Assembly: GCA_944388395.1 (NCBI GenBank)
Contig: CALXIP010000039.1
Coordinates: forward strand, 1 to 37,267
DNA: 37,267 nucleotides
Source: an uncultured Ruthenibacterium sp.
GTDB taxonomy: Bacteria; Bacillota; Clostridia; Oscillospirales; Ruminococcaceae
Reading direction: 5' to 3'
Positions within the stretch are counted from its first letter, which is position 1, and every line of letters starts with the position of its first letter. The position numbers were made by a program, and so were the translations under genes. Below the pieces are notes generated by a model that made no database searches, was not told the origin of the DNA, and was given only the letters and a program-made list of their open reading frames with translations. Below, one piece after another: positions 17,626 through 24,704 of this stretch.

Positions 17626-18529
17626 ACTGGATCTGCTGAGCGTTGCGGCCTTGTCTCCGCAGGCCTTTGTAGATTATTGCGAAAAGGACTACCGCGACCG
17701 GATCGATGCCGCGGCCCGAAGCGTCTTGAACAGCGGAGCAAGGGTCGTTATGCTAACAGGTCCTTCTTCTTCCGGAAAAACGACGACTGCGCACAAGCTG
17801 GCACTTCAGCTTCAAAAGCTGGGAACGCATGCAGCGGTCGTTTCGTTGGACAATTTTTTTAAAAATCTGGAAGAATATCCGCTTCTGCCTGACGGCACGC
17901 CGGATTATGAAAGCGTGGATGCGTTGGATGTGAAGGAGATCAATCGCTGCCTTTTGGAGCTGACGCAGACCGGATGCACGGAAATTCCGAATTTTGATTT
18001 TTGCCGTGAACAGCGCCGAATGGGGCGCATCCCGGTTCAAATCGGGCAGGGAATCGCCGTGGTGGAAGGAATTCATGCGCTGAATCCCCGGCTGACGGCA
18101 CTTTTGCCACCGAAAAGCGTGTACAAAATTTACGCAGGTCTGCGGGAAGAGTATTCCACGGGCGGACAGCGTTCTCTGCCCACTCGGGACGTGCGTCTGG
18201 CACGGCGCATGGTGCGGGATTATCAGTTCCGCGGCCACAGTGTGGAAAAAACGTTGTCTATGTGGCCGGCTGTATGCGAAGGGGAAGACAAAAATATCAA
18301 GGTGTTCAAGCCGGAAGCGGATCTTCTGCTGGATACAAGCTTTTCCTACGAGGTTTGCTGCCTGGCGCCGCTGGTCTGCGCGCACCGCGGAGCTTTGCCG
18401 ACGCAGAGCCCTTATGCGCAGCGGTTGAAGTCGCTGTGTGATACGTTTGCAAAGTGTCGCACTATTCCGCTTTCACTGGTCCCGGAAGATTCAATGCTTC
18501 GGGAATTTTTGGGAGAAAATCCGCAATGA
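17585..18529 (+). CDS. Uridine kinase/phosphoribulokinase-family nucleoside kinase
   Basis: A 314-residue P-loop kinase. The Walker A motif is G59-P-S-S-S-G-K-T67 and is followed by SLDNFFKN, typical of the uridine kinase family, with the FDFCREQR and VVEGIHALN segments and a lid containing RLARRMVRDYQFRGHS. Many Clostridial homologues carry an extra N-terminal TGS/threonyl-tRNA-synthetase-like half and total about 550 residues; here only about 50 residues precede the P-loop. ATG 17585 lies inside hemZ, 41 bases before its stop, with GAGG at 17575-17578; a long upstream frame is only the out-of-frame reading of hemZ. The precise nucleoside is unknown, with uridine or cytidine most likely. Confidence 0.85.
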   Translation: MGNTLIWIPKRLVELDLLSVAALSPQAFVDYCEKDYRDRIDAAARSVLNSGARVVMLTGPSSSGKTTTAHKLALQLQKLGTHAAVVSLDNFFKNLEEYPLLPDGTPDYESVDALDVKEINRCLLELTQTGCTEIPNFDFCREQRRMGRIPVQIGQGIAVVEGIHALNPRLTALLPPKSVYKIYAGLREEYSTGGQRSLPTRDVRLARRMVRDYQFRGHSVEKTLSMWPAVCEGEDKNIKVFKPEADLLLDTSFSYEVCCLAPLVCAHRGALPTQSPYAQRLKSLCDTFAKCRTIPLSLVPEDSMLREFLGENPQ

Positions 18530-18550
18530 CAAAACGATGGAGGTGCTGTT

Positions 18551-18925
18551 GTGATTTCGTTTGATAAGCTGAAAGAAAGCGCTGCCACTCTGGCGGACGG
18601 CGCTGCCCGGGTGACAGAAGATCTGGTACAGAAAGGGAAAAAACAGGTCGATCAATTGGCACTGGAGAATAAACTGGCGAAAGCGCAGCGGCAGTTGGGT
18701 GCACTGGTTTATTCTTTGCGGAAAAACGGTGAAACCAATGAGGAGCTGATTGATCGATACGTCCAGGTCGTGGCACAAGTGGAAGCCGAGCTGGCAGCGT
18801 TGGCACAACTGCCAAAGGAAGAACAGCCACAGCCGCAGCAAACGGTGACTACCTACTGCCCCCAATGCGGCGCGGAGGTCGACCCGGGGGCCATATTTTG
18901 TCCTCGGTGTGGGAACAGCCTCTGA
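18551..18925 (+). CDS. Small protein with C-terminal zinc ribbon
   Basis: A 124-residue protein. Residues 1-85 are helical and charged (FDKLKESAATLADGAARVTEDL, then KLAKAQRQLGALVYSL), probably a coiled coil. A Pro/Gln linker leads to a C-terminal zinc ribbon, YCPQCGAEVDPGAIFCPRCG, with two CxxC pairs. There is no signal peptide or membrane segment, so it is cytoplasmic. The start is GTG 18551, with GGAGG at 18539-18543. It is the last gene of the long recJ-led transcript; a weak hairpin at 19025-19049 may end it. The function is unknown. Zinc-ribbon proteins of this shape are common, uncharacterised Firmicute proteins. Confidence 0.85.
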   Translation: MISFDKLKESAATLADGAARVTEDLVQKGKKQVDQLALENKLAKAQRQLGALVYSLRKNGETNEELIDRYVQVVAQVEAELAALAQLPKEEQPQPQQTVTTYCPQCGAEVDPGAIFCPRCGNSL

Positions 18926-19024
18926 TAATCCAAGCGTTCGCGCATGGATTTGGCAGAAGAAAAAACGCTCGTCTGTGCACAAAAAGAGGCAGAAAAGATA
19001 AGTTTTAAAAGTTTGTCGATTGCA

Positions 19025-19049
19025 AAAGCACTTCGGAATGCTTTATTTT
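19025..19049 (+). terminator. Possible weak terminator hairpin
   Basis: AAAGCA (19025-19030) pairs with TGCTTT (19039-19044) around a TTCG-containing loop and is followed by ATTTTC. The stem is short and the T-run is interrupted, so termination would be partial at best. It is the only candidate between the zinc-ribbon gene and the mazG promoter. Confidence 0.35.
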
Positions 19050-19070
19050 CGTGAAAAAACGGAAAAACCC

Positions 19071-19099
19071 TTGCATTCAGAGGGGCTATCATGTAGAAT
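19071..19099 (+). promoter_or_regulatory. Sigma-A promoter of mazG
   Basis: TTGCAT at 19071-19076 and TAGAAT at 19094-19099 are spaced by 17 bases, 42 bases ahead of the chosen mazG start. Confidence 0.7.
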
Positions 19100-19141
19100 A
19101 GACCAGAAAGGGCGGAACCGGCCTTGAAGCAGGATTTTGAA

Positions 19142-19834
19142 ATGAAAGAACGGTATAACATGGAGGACCTGCTGCGCATTGTGGCGCTTTTGCGGGACCC
19201 AAAGGACGGGTGTGCCTGGGACAAAGTACAGACGCATTCATCGATCCGTAAGAATTTCATTGAGGAAACGTACGAGGTAGCGGACGCGATTGATTTGGAG
19301 GATGCACATCTTCTCTGTGAGGAATTGGGCGATGTTCTTTTGCAGGTGGCGCTCCACACGCAGATGGAAACGGAGCAAAACCGCTTTACCTTTGAAGATG
19401 TGTGCACGGGTATTTGCAAAAAGCTGATTTACCGTCATCCTCATATTTTTGGTGATGTGAAAGCGGACAACCCCGAGCAGGCGCTGCAAAATTGGGAGGC
19501 GCTGAAACGTCAGGAAAAACATCGCGAGTCTGTTGCGGAAGATTTGGCCAGTGTTCCGCAGGCGATGCCAGCGTTAATGCGGGCAACAAAACTTTCCAAG
19601 CGGGCTGCTTCGCATGGAATGGGTCGCAGCACACAGGAGACCACAGCTTCGCTGAAGAAAAACGCAGATGAATTCTGCAAAGCAGCGGAGCAGGGCGATG
19701 TGCAGAACATATCCGATGTGTTGGGTCGCCTTTTGTTCGACGCAGCGGATTTGGGCCGCCAGGTCAAATGCGATGCGGAGGAAGCGCTGGAGCGTGAAAA
19801 TCGGGCGTTTTTGTGCAGTGTGTCCCAGCCGTGA
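19142..19834 (+). CDS. mazG: Nucleoside triphosphate pyrophosphohydrolase MazG
   Basis: A 230-residue MazG that hydrolyses NTPs to NMP and pyrophosphate, cleaning abnormal nucleotides. The N-terminal repeat shows [19 protein letters not shown] and the metal-binding helices [11 protein letters not shown] and [10 protein letters not shown] (ExxE and ExxD pairs); a second, weaker MazG-like repeat covers residues 130-225. I chose ATG 19142, with AGGA seven bases upstream and the best match to other MazG N-termini; TTG 19124 and ATG 19160 are alternatives. In Bacillus the same protein forms the C-terminal half of YabN, next to yabO and yabP, and this neighbourhood is kept here. Confidence 0.93.
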   Translation: MKERYNMEDLLRIVALLRDPKDGCAWDKVQTHSSIRKNFIEETYEVADAIDLEDAHLLCEELGDVLLQVALHTQMETEQNRFTFEDVCTGICKKLIYRHPHIFGDVKADNPEQALQNWEALKRQEKHRESVAEDLASVPQAMPALMRATKLSKRAASHGMGRSTQETTASLKKNADEFCKAAEQGDVQNISDVLGRLLFDAADLGRQVKCDAEEALERENRAFLCSVSQP

Positions 19835-19892
19835 ACTTATGTCGACTTGTTTGAGTCAATACAGTCTGGTCCACACTAAGAAACAGAACAGG

Positions 19893-19928
19893 TTTATCCA
19901 AGGCGCTCAGCGCTTTGTGGATATAAAC
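19893..19928 (+). repeat. Imperfect inverted repeat in the hup leader
   Basis: TTTATCCA...GGCGC-TCA-GCGC...TGGATATAAA forms a long imperfect hairpin of about 14 pairs, ending 36 bases before the hup start codon. It lacks a T-run, so it is not a normal terminator. It could stabilise the hup mRNA, control its translation, or be a binding site for HU or another regulator. Confidence 0.5.
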
Positions 19929-19964
19929 GAAATCATCAATGCTTTTATTTGGAGGTTTTTCAAC

Positions 19965-20243
19965 ATGACAAAAGTTGAACTGATTGCGAAAGTTGCTGCC
20001 GATGCAGAGTTGACCAAAAAGGATGCAGAGAAGGCAGTTGCAGCTGTTTTGGACGGCATTACCAATGCGCTGAAATCCGGCGATAAAGTTGCTCTGGTGG
20101 GCTTTGGTACTTTTGAGCCCCGTCAGCGTGCTGCTCGTACGGCTGTGAACCCCCGCACCGGCGAAGAGGTTCAGGTTGAAGCGACGGTTGTGCCCGCGTT
20201 TAAAGCAGGCAAAGCTTTGAAGGACGCTGTTTCCGGTAAATAA
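19965..20243 (+). CDS. hup: HU-family DNA-binding protein
   Basis: A 92-residue nucleoid protein that bends and compacts DNA as a dimer. It has the usual N-terminal helices ([22 protein letters not shown]), the core [30 protein letters not shown] with the Asn-Pro-Arg arm tip, and the C-terminal [18 protein letters not shown] at 19951-19955 supports ATG 19965; the long upstream extension of the frame is a shadow of mazG. It stands alone between mazG and rqcP, is followed by its own terminator, and is probably highly expressed. I found no convincing promoter in the 130-base gap. Confidence 0.96.
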   Translation: MTKVELIAKVAADAELTKKDAEKAVAAVLDGITNALKSGDKVALVGFGTFEPRQRAARTAVNPRTGEEVQVEATVVPAFKAGKALKDAVSGK

Positions 20244-20255
20244 GCTGCTTTTTAT

Positions 20256-20290
20256 GCCCGCTCTGCGCATTGCCGCGGTGCGGGCTTTTT
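20256..20290 (+). terminator. Terminator of hup
   Basis: GCCCGC (20256-20261) pairs with GCGGGC (20280-20285), followed by five T residues. The 18-base interior may form additional pairs. Confidence 0.75.
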
Positions 20291-20323
20291 GTTATGTTAT
20301 CCCGCATAGGGAGGAGAGTGCAT

Positions 20324-20569
20324 ATGCGAATCGATAAATATTTAAAGGTAAGCCGTCTGATCAAGCGCCGCACCGTTGCCAATGAAGTGGCGGATGCCGG
20401 TCGCATTTTGGTGAATGGCCGTCCGGTGAAGGCAAGTTACGCCGTCAAGGAAGGCGACATCATTGAAATTGCTTTTGGTCAGCGCCCGGTTCAGGTAAAA
20501 GTGGTCTCTACAGAAGCCCCTACGGGGAAGGATGTAGCAAGAGAAATGTACACTGTTCTGTCGGAATAA
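20324..20569 (+). CDS. rqcP: S4-domain RNA-binding protein RqcP (YabO)
   Basis: An 81-residue S4-domain protein (MRIDKYLKVSRLIKRRTVANEV, then GRILVNGRPVKASYAVKEGDII). In Bacillus this protein, RqcP, works with RqcH in ribosome-associated quality control, supporting C-terminal alanine tailing of stalled chains on the 50S subunit. The match in size and the setting between mazG and yabP support orthology to YabO rather than to HslR (Hsp15), which has a longer C-terminus. GGGAGGAGAG at 20310-20319 precedes ATG 20324. A perfect terminator follows directly, separating it from the spore genes. Confidence 0.92.
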   Translation: MRIDKYLKVSRLIKRRTVANEVADAGRILVNGRPVKASYAVKEGDIIEIAFGQRPVQVKVVSTEAPTGKDVAREMYTVLSE

Positions 20570-20570
20570 G

Positions 20571-20606
20571 AAAAGTCTATGGAAGATATCTTCCATAGAC
20601 TTTTTT
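20571..20606 (+). terminator. Perfect terminator between rqcP and yabP
   Basis: AAAAGTCTATGGAAGA and its exact inverse TCTTCCATAGACTTTT form a stem of about 16 pairs followed by a T-run. It starts one base after the rqcP stop and insulates the spore genes from vegetative transcription. Confidence 0.93.
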
Positions 20607-20635
20607 GCATAGAGCACCTGCTGTGCGCATAGAAT
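20607..20635 (+). promoter_or_regulatory. Candidate sigma-E (mother-cell) promoter of yabPQ
   Basis: GCATAG at 20607-20612 and CATAGAAT at 20628-20635, 15 bases apart, resemble the sigma-E boxes (ATA-containing -35 and CATACAAT-like -10). The location directly between a strong terminator and yabP, which is sigma-E-dependent in Bacillus, supports the reading. By sequence alone it is tentative. Confidence 0.45.
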
Positions 20636-20659
20636 GAACGGAAGGCAGGTGAAAAGAAC

Positions 20660-20947
20660 ATGAATGAGAAAAGCATGACAGCAGGTGGAAAGAAGCCGCA
20701 TAATGTAATATTGGAAAACCGGAACATGCTGACGGCCACAGGAATCCAGGCGATTTTGTCCTATGATGAACTCACGGCTTGCTTGGATACGGAATATGGA
20801 ATGCTGACCATCGGCGGAGAAGGTTTGAAGGTCAGCGAACTCAGCGTACAGACGGGAGAAGTGCGAATCAGCGGTGCCATAGAATATGTGCAGTATACAG
20901 TCAAAAAGGAAAAAGGCACATCATTGTTCAAAAGGTTGGTGCGGTAA
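20660..20947 (+). CDS. yabP: Sporulation protein YabP
   Basis: A 95-residue YabP/YqfC-family protein. The core pattern is HNVILENRNMLTATGIQAILSYDE, followed by TEYGMLTIGGEGLKVSELSVQTGEVRISGAIEYVQY, a small beta-rich fold of repeated short strands. Family members are expressed in the mother cell during sporulation. The ribosome binding site is AGGCAGGTG before ATG 20660. Its stop overlaps the yabQ start (TAATG), so the pair is translationally coupled. Its presence implies that the organism, or its recent ancestor, forms spores. Confidence 0.93.
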   Translation: MNEKSMTAGGKKPHNVILENRNMLTATGIQAILSYDELTACLDTEYGMLTIGGEGLKVSELSVQTGEVRISGAIEYVQYTVKKEKGTSLFKRLVR

Positions 20948-21432
20948 TGGTCGCGGCCATTTCCGTTCAAATGGCGCTCAGAGACGCCTTTTTGGCAGCA
21001 GGTCTCGGGTGCCTTTTGTGTCTGATATATTCGGGGCTTCGGTTTGTGTTGGGCCAAAGTGCGGTTGCCTTGGCTTTTTCTGATGTGTTCTGCTGTATAA
21101 GCGGCGTTTTGATGCTGCGCAGTGCTGCCGTAAGCCGCTTCTATTCCGGTCTTCCGCGTTGGTATGATCTGCTTGCTTGTGTGAGTGCTTTTTTGATCTG
21201 TCGTTCTGCACTGGGGCCGTTTTTAGAAAAAATGAGGACGATGTTTTGGCGGGCTTTGACTTTCCCAGTCCAATGGATTGGGCGCTATGTGTTTGCGCCT
21301 TTCTGGCGGAGACTTTTTCGATGCGCAAAAGCACGCGGGACAAAAAGGCATGTAAAGAAACTGGAAAAAATGAAGCAGGTCAACAAGAAAAGGTTGCAAA
21401 ACACAGGCCGAGTGTTGTATAATTCTAAATAA
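20947..21432 (+). CDS. yabQ: Spore cortex biosynthesis protein YabQ
   Basis: A 161-residue membrane protein of the YabQ family, needed for spore cortex formation in Bacillus, where it sits in the outer forespore membrane. There are about three or four membrane segments (near residues 14-34, 38-58, 68-85 and possibly 95-112), then a strongly basic C-terminal tail (RGTKRHVKKLEKMKQVNKKR). The start ATG 20947 shares its A with the yabP stop. A vegetative-type promoter for the next gene lies within its last codons (21394-21423). Confidence 0.88.
   Translation: MVAAISVQMALRDAFLAAGLGCLLCLIYSGLRFVLGQSAVALAFSDVFCCISGVLMLRSAAVSRFYSGLPRWYDLLACVSAFLICRSALGPFLEKMRTMFWRALTFPVQWIGRYVFAPFWRRLFRCAKARGTKRHVKKLEKMKQVNKKRLQNTGRVLYNSK
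21394..21423 (+). promoter_or_regulatory. Sigma-A promoter of divIC inside the end of yabQ
   Basis: TTGCAA at 21394-21399 and a perfect TATAAT at 21418-21423 are 18 bases apart, with the predicted start near 21430. This gives divIC and the S1 gene expression independent of the spore genes upstream. Confidence 0.75.
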
Positions 21433-21480
21433 TGCAAAAGACAAAAACCTTGCAAAACAGGGAAAGGCGATCCATCGGTA

Positions 21481-21783
21481 ATGCAGCGTACGGCGAAAAA
21501 GAAAAAGAAAAAGTTTTCAGCTTGGGCAATTCGGCTTGGGCTTGTTTGCGTTTGCGTATATCTGGGTGTATCGCTGATTTCTGTACAGATGGAAATTATT
21601 GCCAAGCGCCAGCAGCTTGACAATGTCAATCAGCAGGTTTCGGCACAGCAAGCCGAAAACGAGGAGTTGCAACGTACGTTGGATACAGATGATGAAGCGG
21701 CTTATATGGAGCGCCTTGCCCGCACAAAATTGGGTTATGCGTTACCCAATGAGCGTGTTTTCATCGACATGTCGGGCAATTAA
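21481..21783 (+). CDS. divIC: Septum formation initiator family protein (DivIC/FtsB)
   Basis: A 100-residue bitopic divisome protein. A very basic N-terminus (MQRTAKKKKKKF) is followed by one membrane segment at about 15-36, then an extracytoplasmic coiled coil (ISVQMEIIAKRQQLDNVNQQVSA...), and the conserved end YMERLARTKLGYALPNE, which matches the ARxxLGxxxPGE-type box. It partners FtsL/DivIB in activating septal wall synthesis. The start ATG 21481 has only GGAAAGG 13 bases upstream, an unusually long spacing. Its placement after yabQ matches Bacillus. Confidence 0.92.
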   Translation: MQRTAKKKKKKFSAWAIRLGLVCVCVYLGVSLISVQMEIIAKRQQLDNVNQQVSAQQAENEELQRTLDTDDEAAYMERLARTKLGYALPNERVFIDMSGN

Positions 21784-21805
21784 GGTCCGTCTCCACCCCC
21801 ACTTT

Positions 21806-21822
21806 AAAAGCCGTGCGGCTTT
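21806..21822 (+). repeat. Short hairpin between divIC and the S1 gene
   Basis: AAAGCCG-TG-CGGCTTT is a perfect seven-pair inverted repeat, but with a two-base loop and only GCATTTTA after it. It may attenuate transcription or process the mRNA; it is a weak terminator candidate. Confidence 0.4.
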
Positions 21823-21853
21823 GCATTTTAAATAAAAGGAGTTCTATCATTCC

Positions 21854-22273
21854 ATGGCAGTAGAGGTAGGAAGCATCGTAGAGGGTAAGATCACCGGCGT
21901 AAAAAAATTCGGCGCATTTGTTTTGCTGCCCGGTGGAGAGACCGGAATGGTTCACATTTCCGAAGTCTCTAATGAGTACATTCAGGAGCTTTCGGATGTG
22001 CTCAATGAGGGTCAGATCGTTAAGGTCAAGATCCTGAGCGTTTCACCGGACGGAAAAATTGCGCTTTCCATCAAACGGACGGAGCCGCGTCCTCGTCCCA
22101 CACGGGCAGATACGGGCCGCGTATGGCAGCCGCGTACACCGGCTCCCCAGACCAATCTGTCCTTTGAGGACATGATGAGCCAGTTTAAATCTCGCAGTGA
22201 AGAAAAAATTTCCGATCTGCGTCGCGTGACAGAGGCCCGGCGCGGCGGCGGGTATTCACGCAGAGGTCATTGA
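21854..22273 (+). CDS. yabR: S1-domain RNA-binding protein (YabR-like)
   Basis: A 139-residue protein with one S1 RNA-binding domain at residues 1-75: VGSIVEGKITGVKKFGAFVLL, GMVHISEVS, then VKVKILSVSPDGKIALSIKR. A basic, Arg/Pro-rich C-terminal tail of about 60 residues follows, likely disordered. It corresponds by order and length to Bacillus YabR. AGGAG at 21837-21841 is 12 bases before ATG 21854, a somewhat long spacing. It closes the cluster and is followed by a strong terminator. Confidence 0.92.
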   Translation: MAVEVGSIVEGKITGVKKFGAFVLLPGGETGMVHISEVSNEYIQELSDVLNEGQIVKVKILSVSPDGKIALSIKRTEPRPRPTRADTGRVWQPRTPAPQTNLSFEDMMSQFKSRSEEKISDLRRVTEARRGGGYSRRGH

Positions 22274-22281
22274 TTGTTTTT

Positions 22282-22314
22282 AAAAGGATGCATCGGCGGG
22301 TGCATCCTTTTTTG
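22282..22314 (+). terminator. Terminator of the mazG-yabR cluster
   Basis: AAAAGGATGCA pairs with TGCATCCTTTT, followed by further T residues to 22313. It starts eight bases after the S1 gene stop. Confidence 0.93.
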
Positions 22315-22390
22315 TTTGAACCGCGTGGAGAAATTGGACAAAAAAATTGTATAAATAAAGAATAAACTGTAAACTATGCCTTTGCTTGCC

Positions 22391-22419
22391 TTGCGTATGG
22401 GAGATAGGAGTGTTATAAT
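22391..22419 (+). promoter_or_regulatory. Promoter of hpf
   Basis: A perfect TATAAT at 22414-22419 with a TGn extension, and TTGCGT 17 bases upstream at 22391-22396. The start of transcription would be about 50 bases before the hpf start codon. Confidence 0.7.
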
Positions 22420-22478
22420 GAAGACAGAAAAAGAAAGCATGAGCGTTCTTTTTCAAACCGCAAAGGAGGCTTTGGTTT

Positions 22479-23003
22479 ATGAAAATCACATGCACAGGAC
22501 GCAAGGTCAATCTGAAAGAGGCGTTTCAACAGCGCGTGGAGACAAAGCTCGCAAAACTTGATAAATTCTTCTCTTCGGAGGCGCAGGCACAGGTGACTGT
22601 AACCGTTGAGAAAGATTGGCAAACGGTGGAATTGACCGTACGCGACCGGGGGTTCGTAAGCCGGGCAGAGAAGTCAGCCGACCGCATGGAAGATGCGTTC
22701 GATGCGGCCGTGGATCTTTTGACGCGTAGAATTGTCAAGAATCGCAAGAAACTGGAAAATCGTATATATCAGCCGGCTGTAGAGGCCTTTGCTCAGGAAG
22801 GGGAAGAGCCGGAGGAGAACGAGTATCACGTGATTCGCGAAAAACATTTTTCGGTGAAGCCGTGCACAGTAGATGAGGCTATTTTGGAAATGAATATGCT
22901 GGGTCACGCGTTTTTCCTGTTCCGCGATGGCGATACAGGGGAAGTACAGGTGGTTTATCGCCGTAAAGACGGCACATACGGCCTGTTGGTTCCAGAGCGC
23001 TGA
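22479..23003 (+). CDS. hpf: Ribosome hibernation promoting factor, long form
   Basis: A 174-residue long HPF. The N-terminal domain (residues 1 to about 98, MKITCTGRKVNLKEAFQQRVETKLAKLDKFF... then DLLTRRIVKNRKKL) binds the 30S decoding site. After an acidic linker, the C-terminal domain (VIREKHFSVKPCTVDEAILEMNMLGHAFFLFRDGDTG) mediates dimerisation of 70S ribosomes into 100S particles in stationary phase. ATG 22479 has AAAGGAGG eight bases upstream. It is a single-gene transcript with its own promoter and terminator. Confidence 0.96.
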   Translation: MKITCTGRKVNLKEAFQQRVETKLAKLDKFFSSEAQAQVTVTVEKDWQTVELTVRDRGFVSRAEKSADRMEDAFDAAVDLLTRRIVKNRKKLENRIYQPAVEAFAQEGEEPEENEYHVIREKHFSVKPCTVDEAILEMNMLGHAFFLFRDGDTGEVQVVYRRKDGTYGLLVPER

Positions 23004-23018
23004 CCTACTCAAAAAAAC

Positions 23019-23043
23019 AAGGGGGCGAAAGCCCCCCTTTTTT
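23019..23043. terminator. Bidirectional terminator between hpf and the - strand gene
   Basis: AAGGGGGC-GAAA-GCCCCCCTT is a GC-rich stem with a GNRA-type tetraloop, flanked by an A-run on the left and a T-run on the right, so it can serve hpf and the converging gene at 23042-23446. Confidence 0.9.
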
Positions 23044-23446
23044 ATGTGGGAATGTGTTGGTTGGCAAATTGGTTCAGTGCTTCGCTTGGTTCGTAAGCAG
23101 TTTGGTAAAAGATTCCGTCAAGGGAGATGAGAGTTCCGAACGGCTGTACCGTGTGTACGGTTCCGTCCTGAAAAGTAAGCGTGAATTCTACAAACTGACC
23201 TGCCATGGGCTCGGGCGAAAATGTGCGATATATGACGACGGATTGCATCTGACGGCAAAGGTCTTCAATCTGATCGGCAGAAAGCTCATATTGTACGCTG
23301 GGCGGGATGAGACGCACGGATGCGCTCTGTATTTGATCCGCACGAAGATCTGCGTACGGATGGCGTCCGCTCAGCAACCACCAGAGAATTCCTGCGATAA
23401 GAATCAATGCAACGAAAATAAAACCGATACGCCGGCGAACTTTCAT
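23042..23446 (-). CDS. Hypothetical single-pass membrane protein
   Basis: A 134-residue protein on the - strand. A basic N-terminus (MKVRRR) and one hydrophobic helix at about 7-27 are followed by an extracytoplasmic domain with alternating strand-like and helical segments (e.g. ADQIEDLCRQMQSVV and GQFVEFTLTFQDGTVHTV). The ATG at 23446 is chosen over an in-frame one 39 bases upstream because AAAGGAGGTG lies seven bases ahead of it. I do not recognise the family. It is convergent with hpf and divergent from the methyltransferase, so it forms its own unit; I saw no clear promoter. Confidence 0.8.
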   Translation of the reverse strand: MKVRRRIGFIFVALILIAGILWWLLSGRHPYADLRADQIQSASVRLIPPSVQYELSADQIEDLCRQMQSVVIYRTFSPEPMAGQFVEFTLTFQDGTVHTVQPFGTLISLDGIFYQTAYEPSEALNQFANQHIPT

Positions 23447-23524
23447 ACAACGGCACCTCCTTTGCATGAAATACGGATGAAGCAAAGAATTTATTTCATT
23501 TGATTGATTTGGCGCTTGGAAAAC

Positions 23525-23553
23525 TGGTCAGTGACGTGGTTTTATGTTATACT
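23525..23553 (+). promoter_or_regulatory. Extended -10 promoter of the rRNA methyltransferase gene
   Basis: TGTTATACT has TATACT at 23548-23553 with a TGn extension; TGGTCA lies 17 bases upstream at 23525-23530. The -10 region closely resembles those at 3202 and 4790. Confidence 0.6.
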
Positions 23554-23582
23554 AAAGCAAAAATGAAAACGAGGAATCTGAT

Positions 23583-24692
23583 TTGCAGTATCATATGATT
23601 GCTCCGTGCTATTTTGGAACGGAGAGCGCGGCCGCGTACGATTTTAAACGCATTGGGGCACAGAATGTAACCGTTACGGATGGACGAGTTTCTTTTGACG
23701 GAGACGAAGACATTCTGTGTGCGGCCAACTTGTGGAGCCGTTGTGCAGAGCGCGTGTTGCTTTTGTTGAAGACAGGGAAGGTCACAAGCTTCGACGAGTT
23801 GTTTGATTTGACGGCCAGCATTCCCTGGGAGGAGCTGCTCCCGGCAGATGCAGCTTTTCCAGTGAAGGGCAGCAGTCTTTCCAGCCAGCTGTCCAGTGTT
23901 CCGGCGTGCCAGAGCATTGTGAAAAAGGCGGTAGTGGAGCGGATGCGCCGCGGCCATCATACGCAGGTCCTGCCTGAGACAGGGGCCGTTTACAAAATTC
24001 GCTTTTCCATTCGGAAAAACATAGCGGAAATTCAGTTGGATACTTCTGGTGACGGCCTTCATAAGCGCGGGTACAGGCGCAACAGTACACTTGCACCCAT
24101 CAAGGAGACCTTGGCTTCTGCAATTGTGGATCTGGGACGCATATATCCGGATACAGTTGCACAGGATCCGTTTTGCGGTTCCGGCACGTTGATGATTGAA
24201 GCAGCCATGAAGGCGATGAATTTGGCTCCCGGCATGCGCAGACGTTTTGCTGCAGAACACTATGCTTTTATTTCCCCCAAGGCATGGGCGCGGCAGAGAG
24301 AAAAGGCGCTGAGTGAAATTCGAAAGGATTGCACCTTTGAGGGAATCGGCTTTGACATCGATCCGGCGGCGGTCCGTTTGGCAACAGCGAATGCTAAACT
24401 GGCGGGGGTGGAAAAGCATTGCCGCTTTTTTGAGGCAGACGTAAGTCGTTTCGCGCCCGCAAAAGGAAGTATGGTGTTTACGAATCCGCCGTATGGTGAA
24501 CGCTTGGGTGATTTGCAGCAGGCGGCTGAACTGGAGCGGATTCTGGGCCGCCGCCTGGAAGAAAATCCTGTGCGTGGTGCCTATATTATTACCGCTGATG
24601 CGGATTTTGAGACACATTTTGGCAAAAAGGCAAAGCGACGCCGCAAACTTTACAACGGAATGATTCCTTGTCAGGTCTATATGTATTTTTGA
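23583..24692 (+). CDS. THUMP-domain class I rRNA methyltransferase (RlmL/YpsC type)
   Basis: A 369-residue enzyme, predicted to methylate a guanine N2 in 23S rRNA as the RlmL part of E. coli RlmKL does. The N-terminal 160 residues are the THUMP-containing region. The methyltransferase has the SAM-binding block D195-P-F-C-G-S-G-T, the GFDIDPAAV acidic loop and the catalytic N301-P-P-Y-G motif. The start is unusual: TTG 23583 has GAGGA seven bases upstream, whereas the first ATG (23595) would be 19 bases from it. Bacillus YpsC is the nearest family by length. A zinc-ribbon gene follows after 12 bases. Confidence 0.9.
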   Translation: MQYHMIAPCYFGTESAAAYDFKRIGAQNVTVTDGRVSFDGDEDILCAANLWSRCAERVLLLLKTGKVTSFDELFDLTASIPWEELLPADAAFPVKGSSLSSQLSSVPACQSIVKKAVVERMRRGHHTQVLPETGAVYKIRFSIRKNIAEIQLDTSGDGLHKRGYRRNSTLAPIKETLASAIVDLGRIYPDTVAQDPFCGSGTLMIEAAMKAMNLAPGMRRRFAAEHYAFISPKAWARQREKALSEIRKDCTFEGIGFDIDPAAVRLATANAKLAGVEKHCRFFEADVSRFAPAKGSMVFTNPPYGERLGDLQQAAELERILGRRLEENPVRGAYIITADADFETHFGKKAKRRRKLYNGMIPCQVYMYF

Positions 24693-24704
24693 GGAGGGCG
24701 TACA

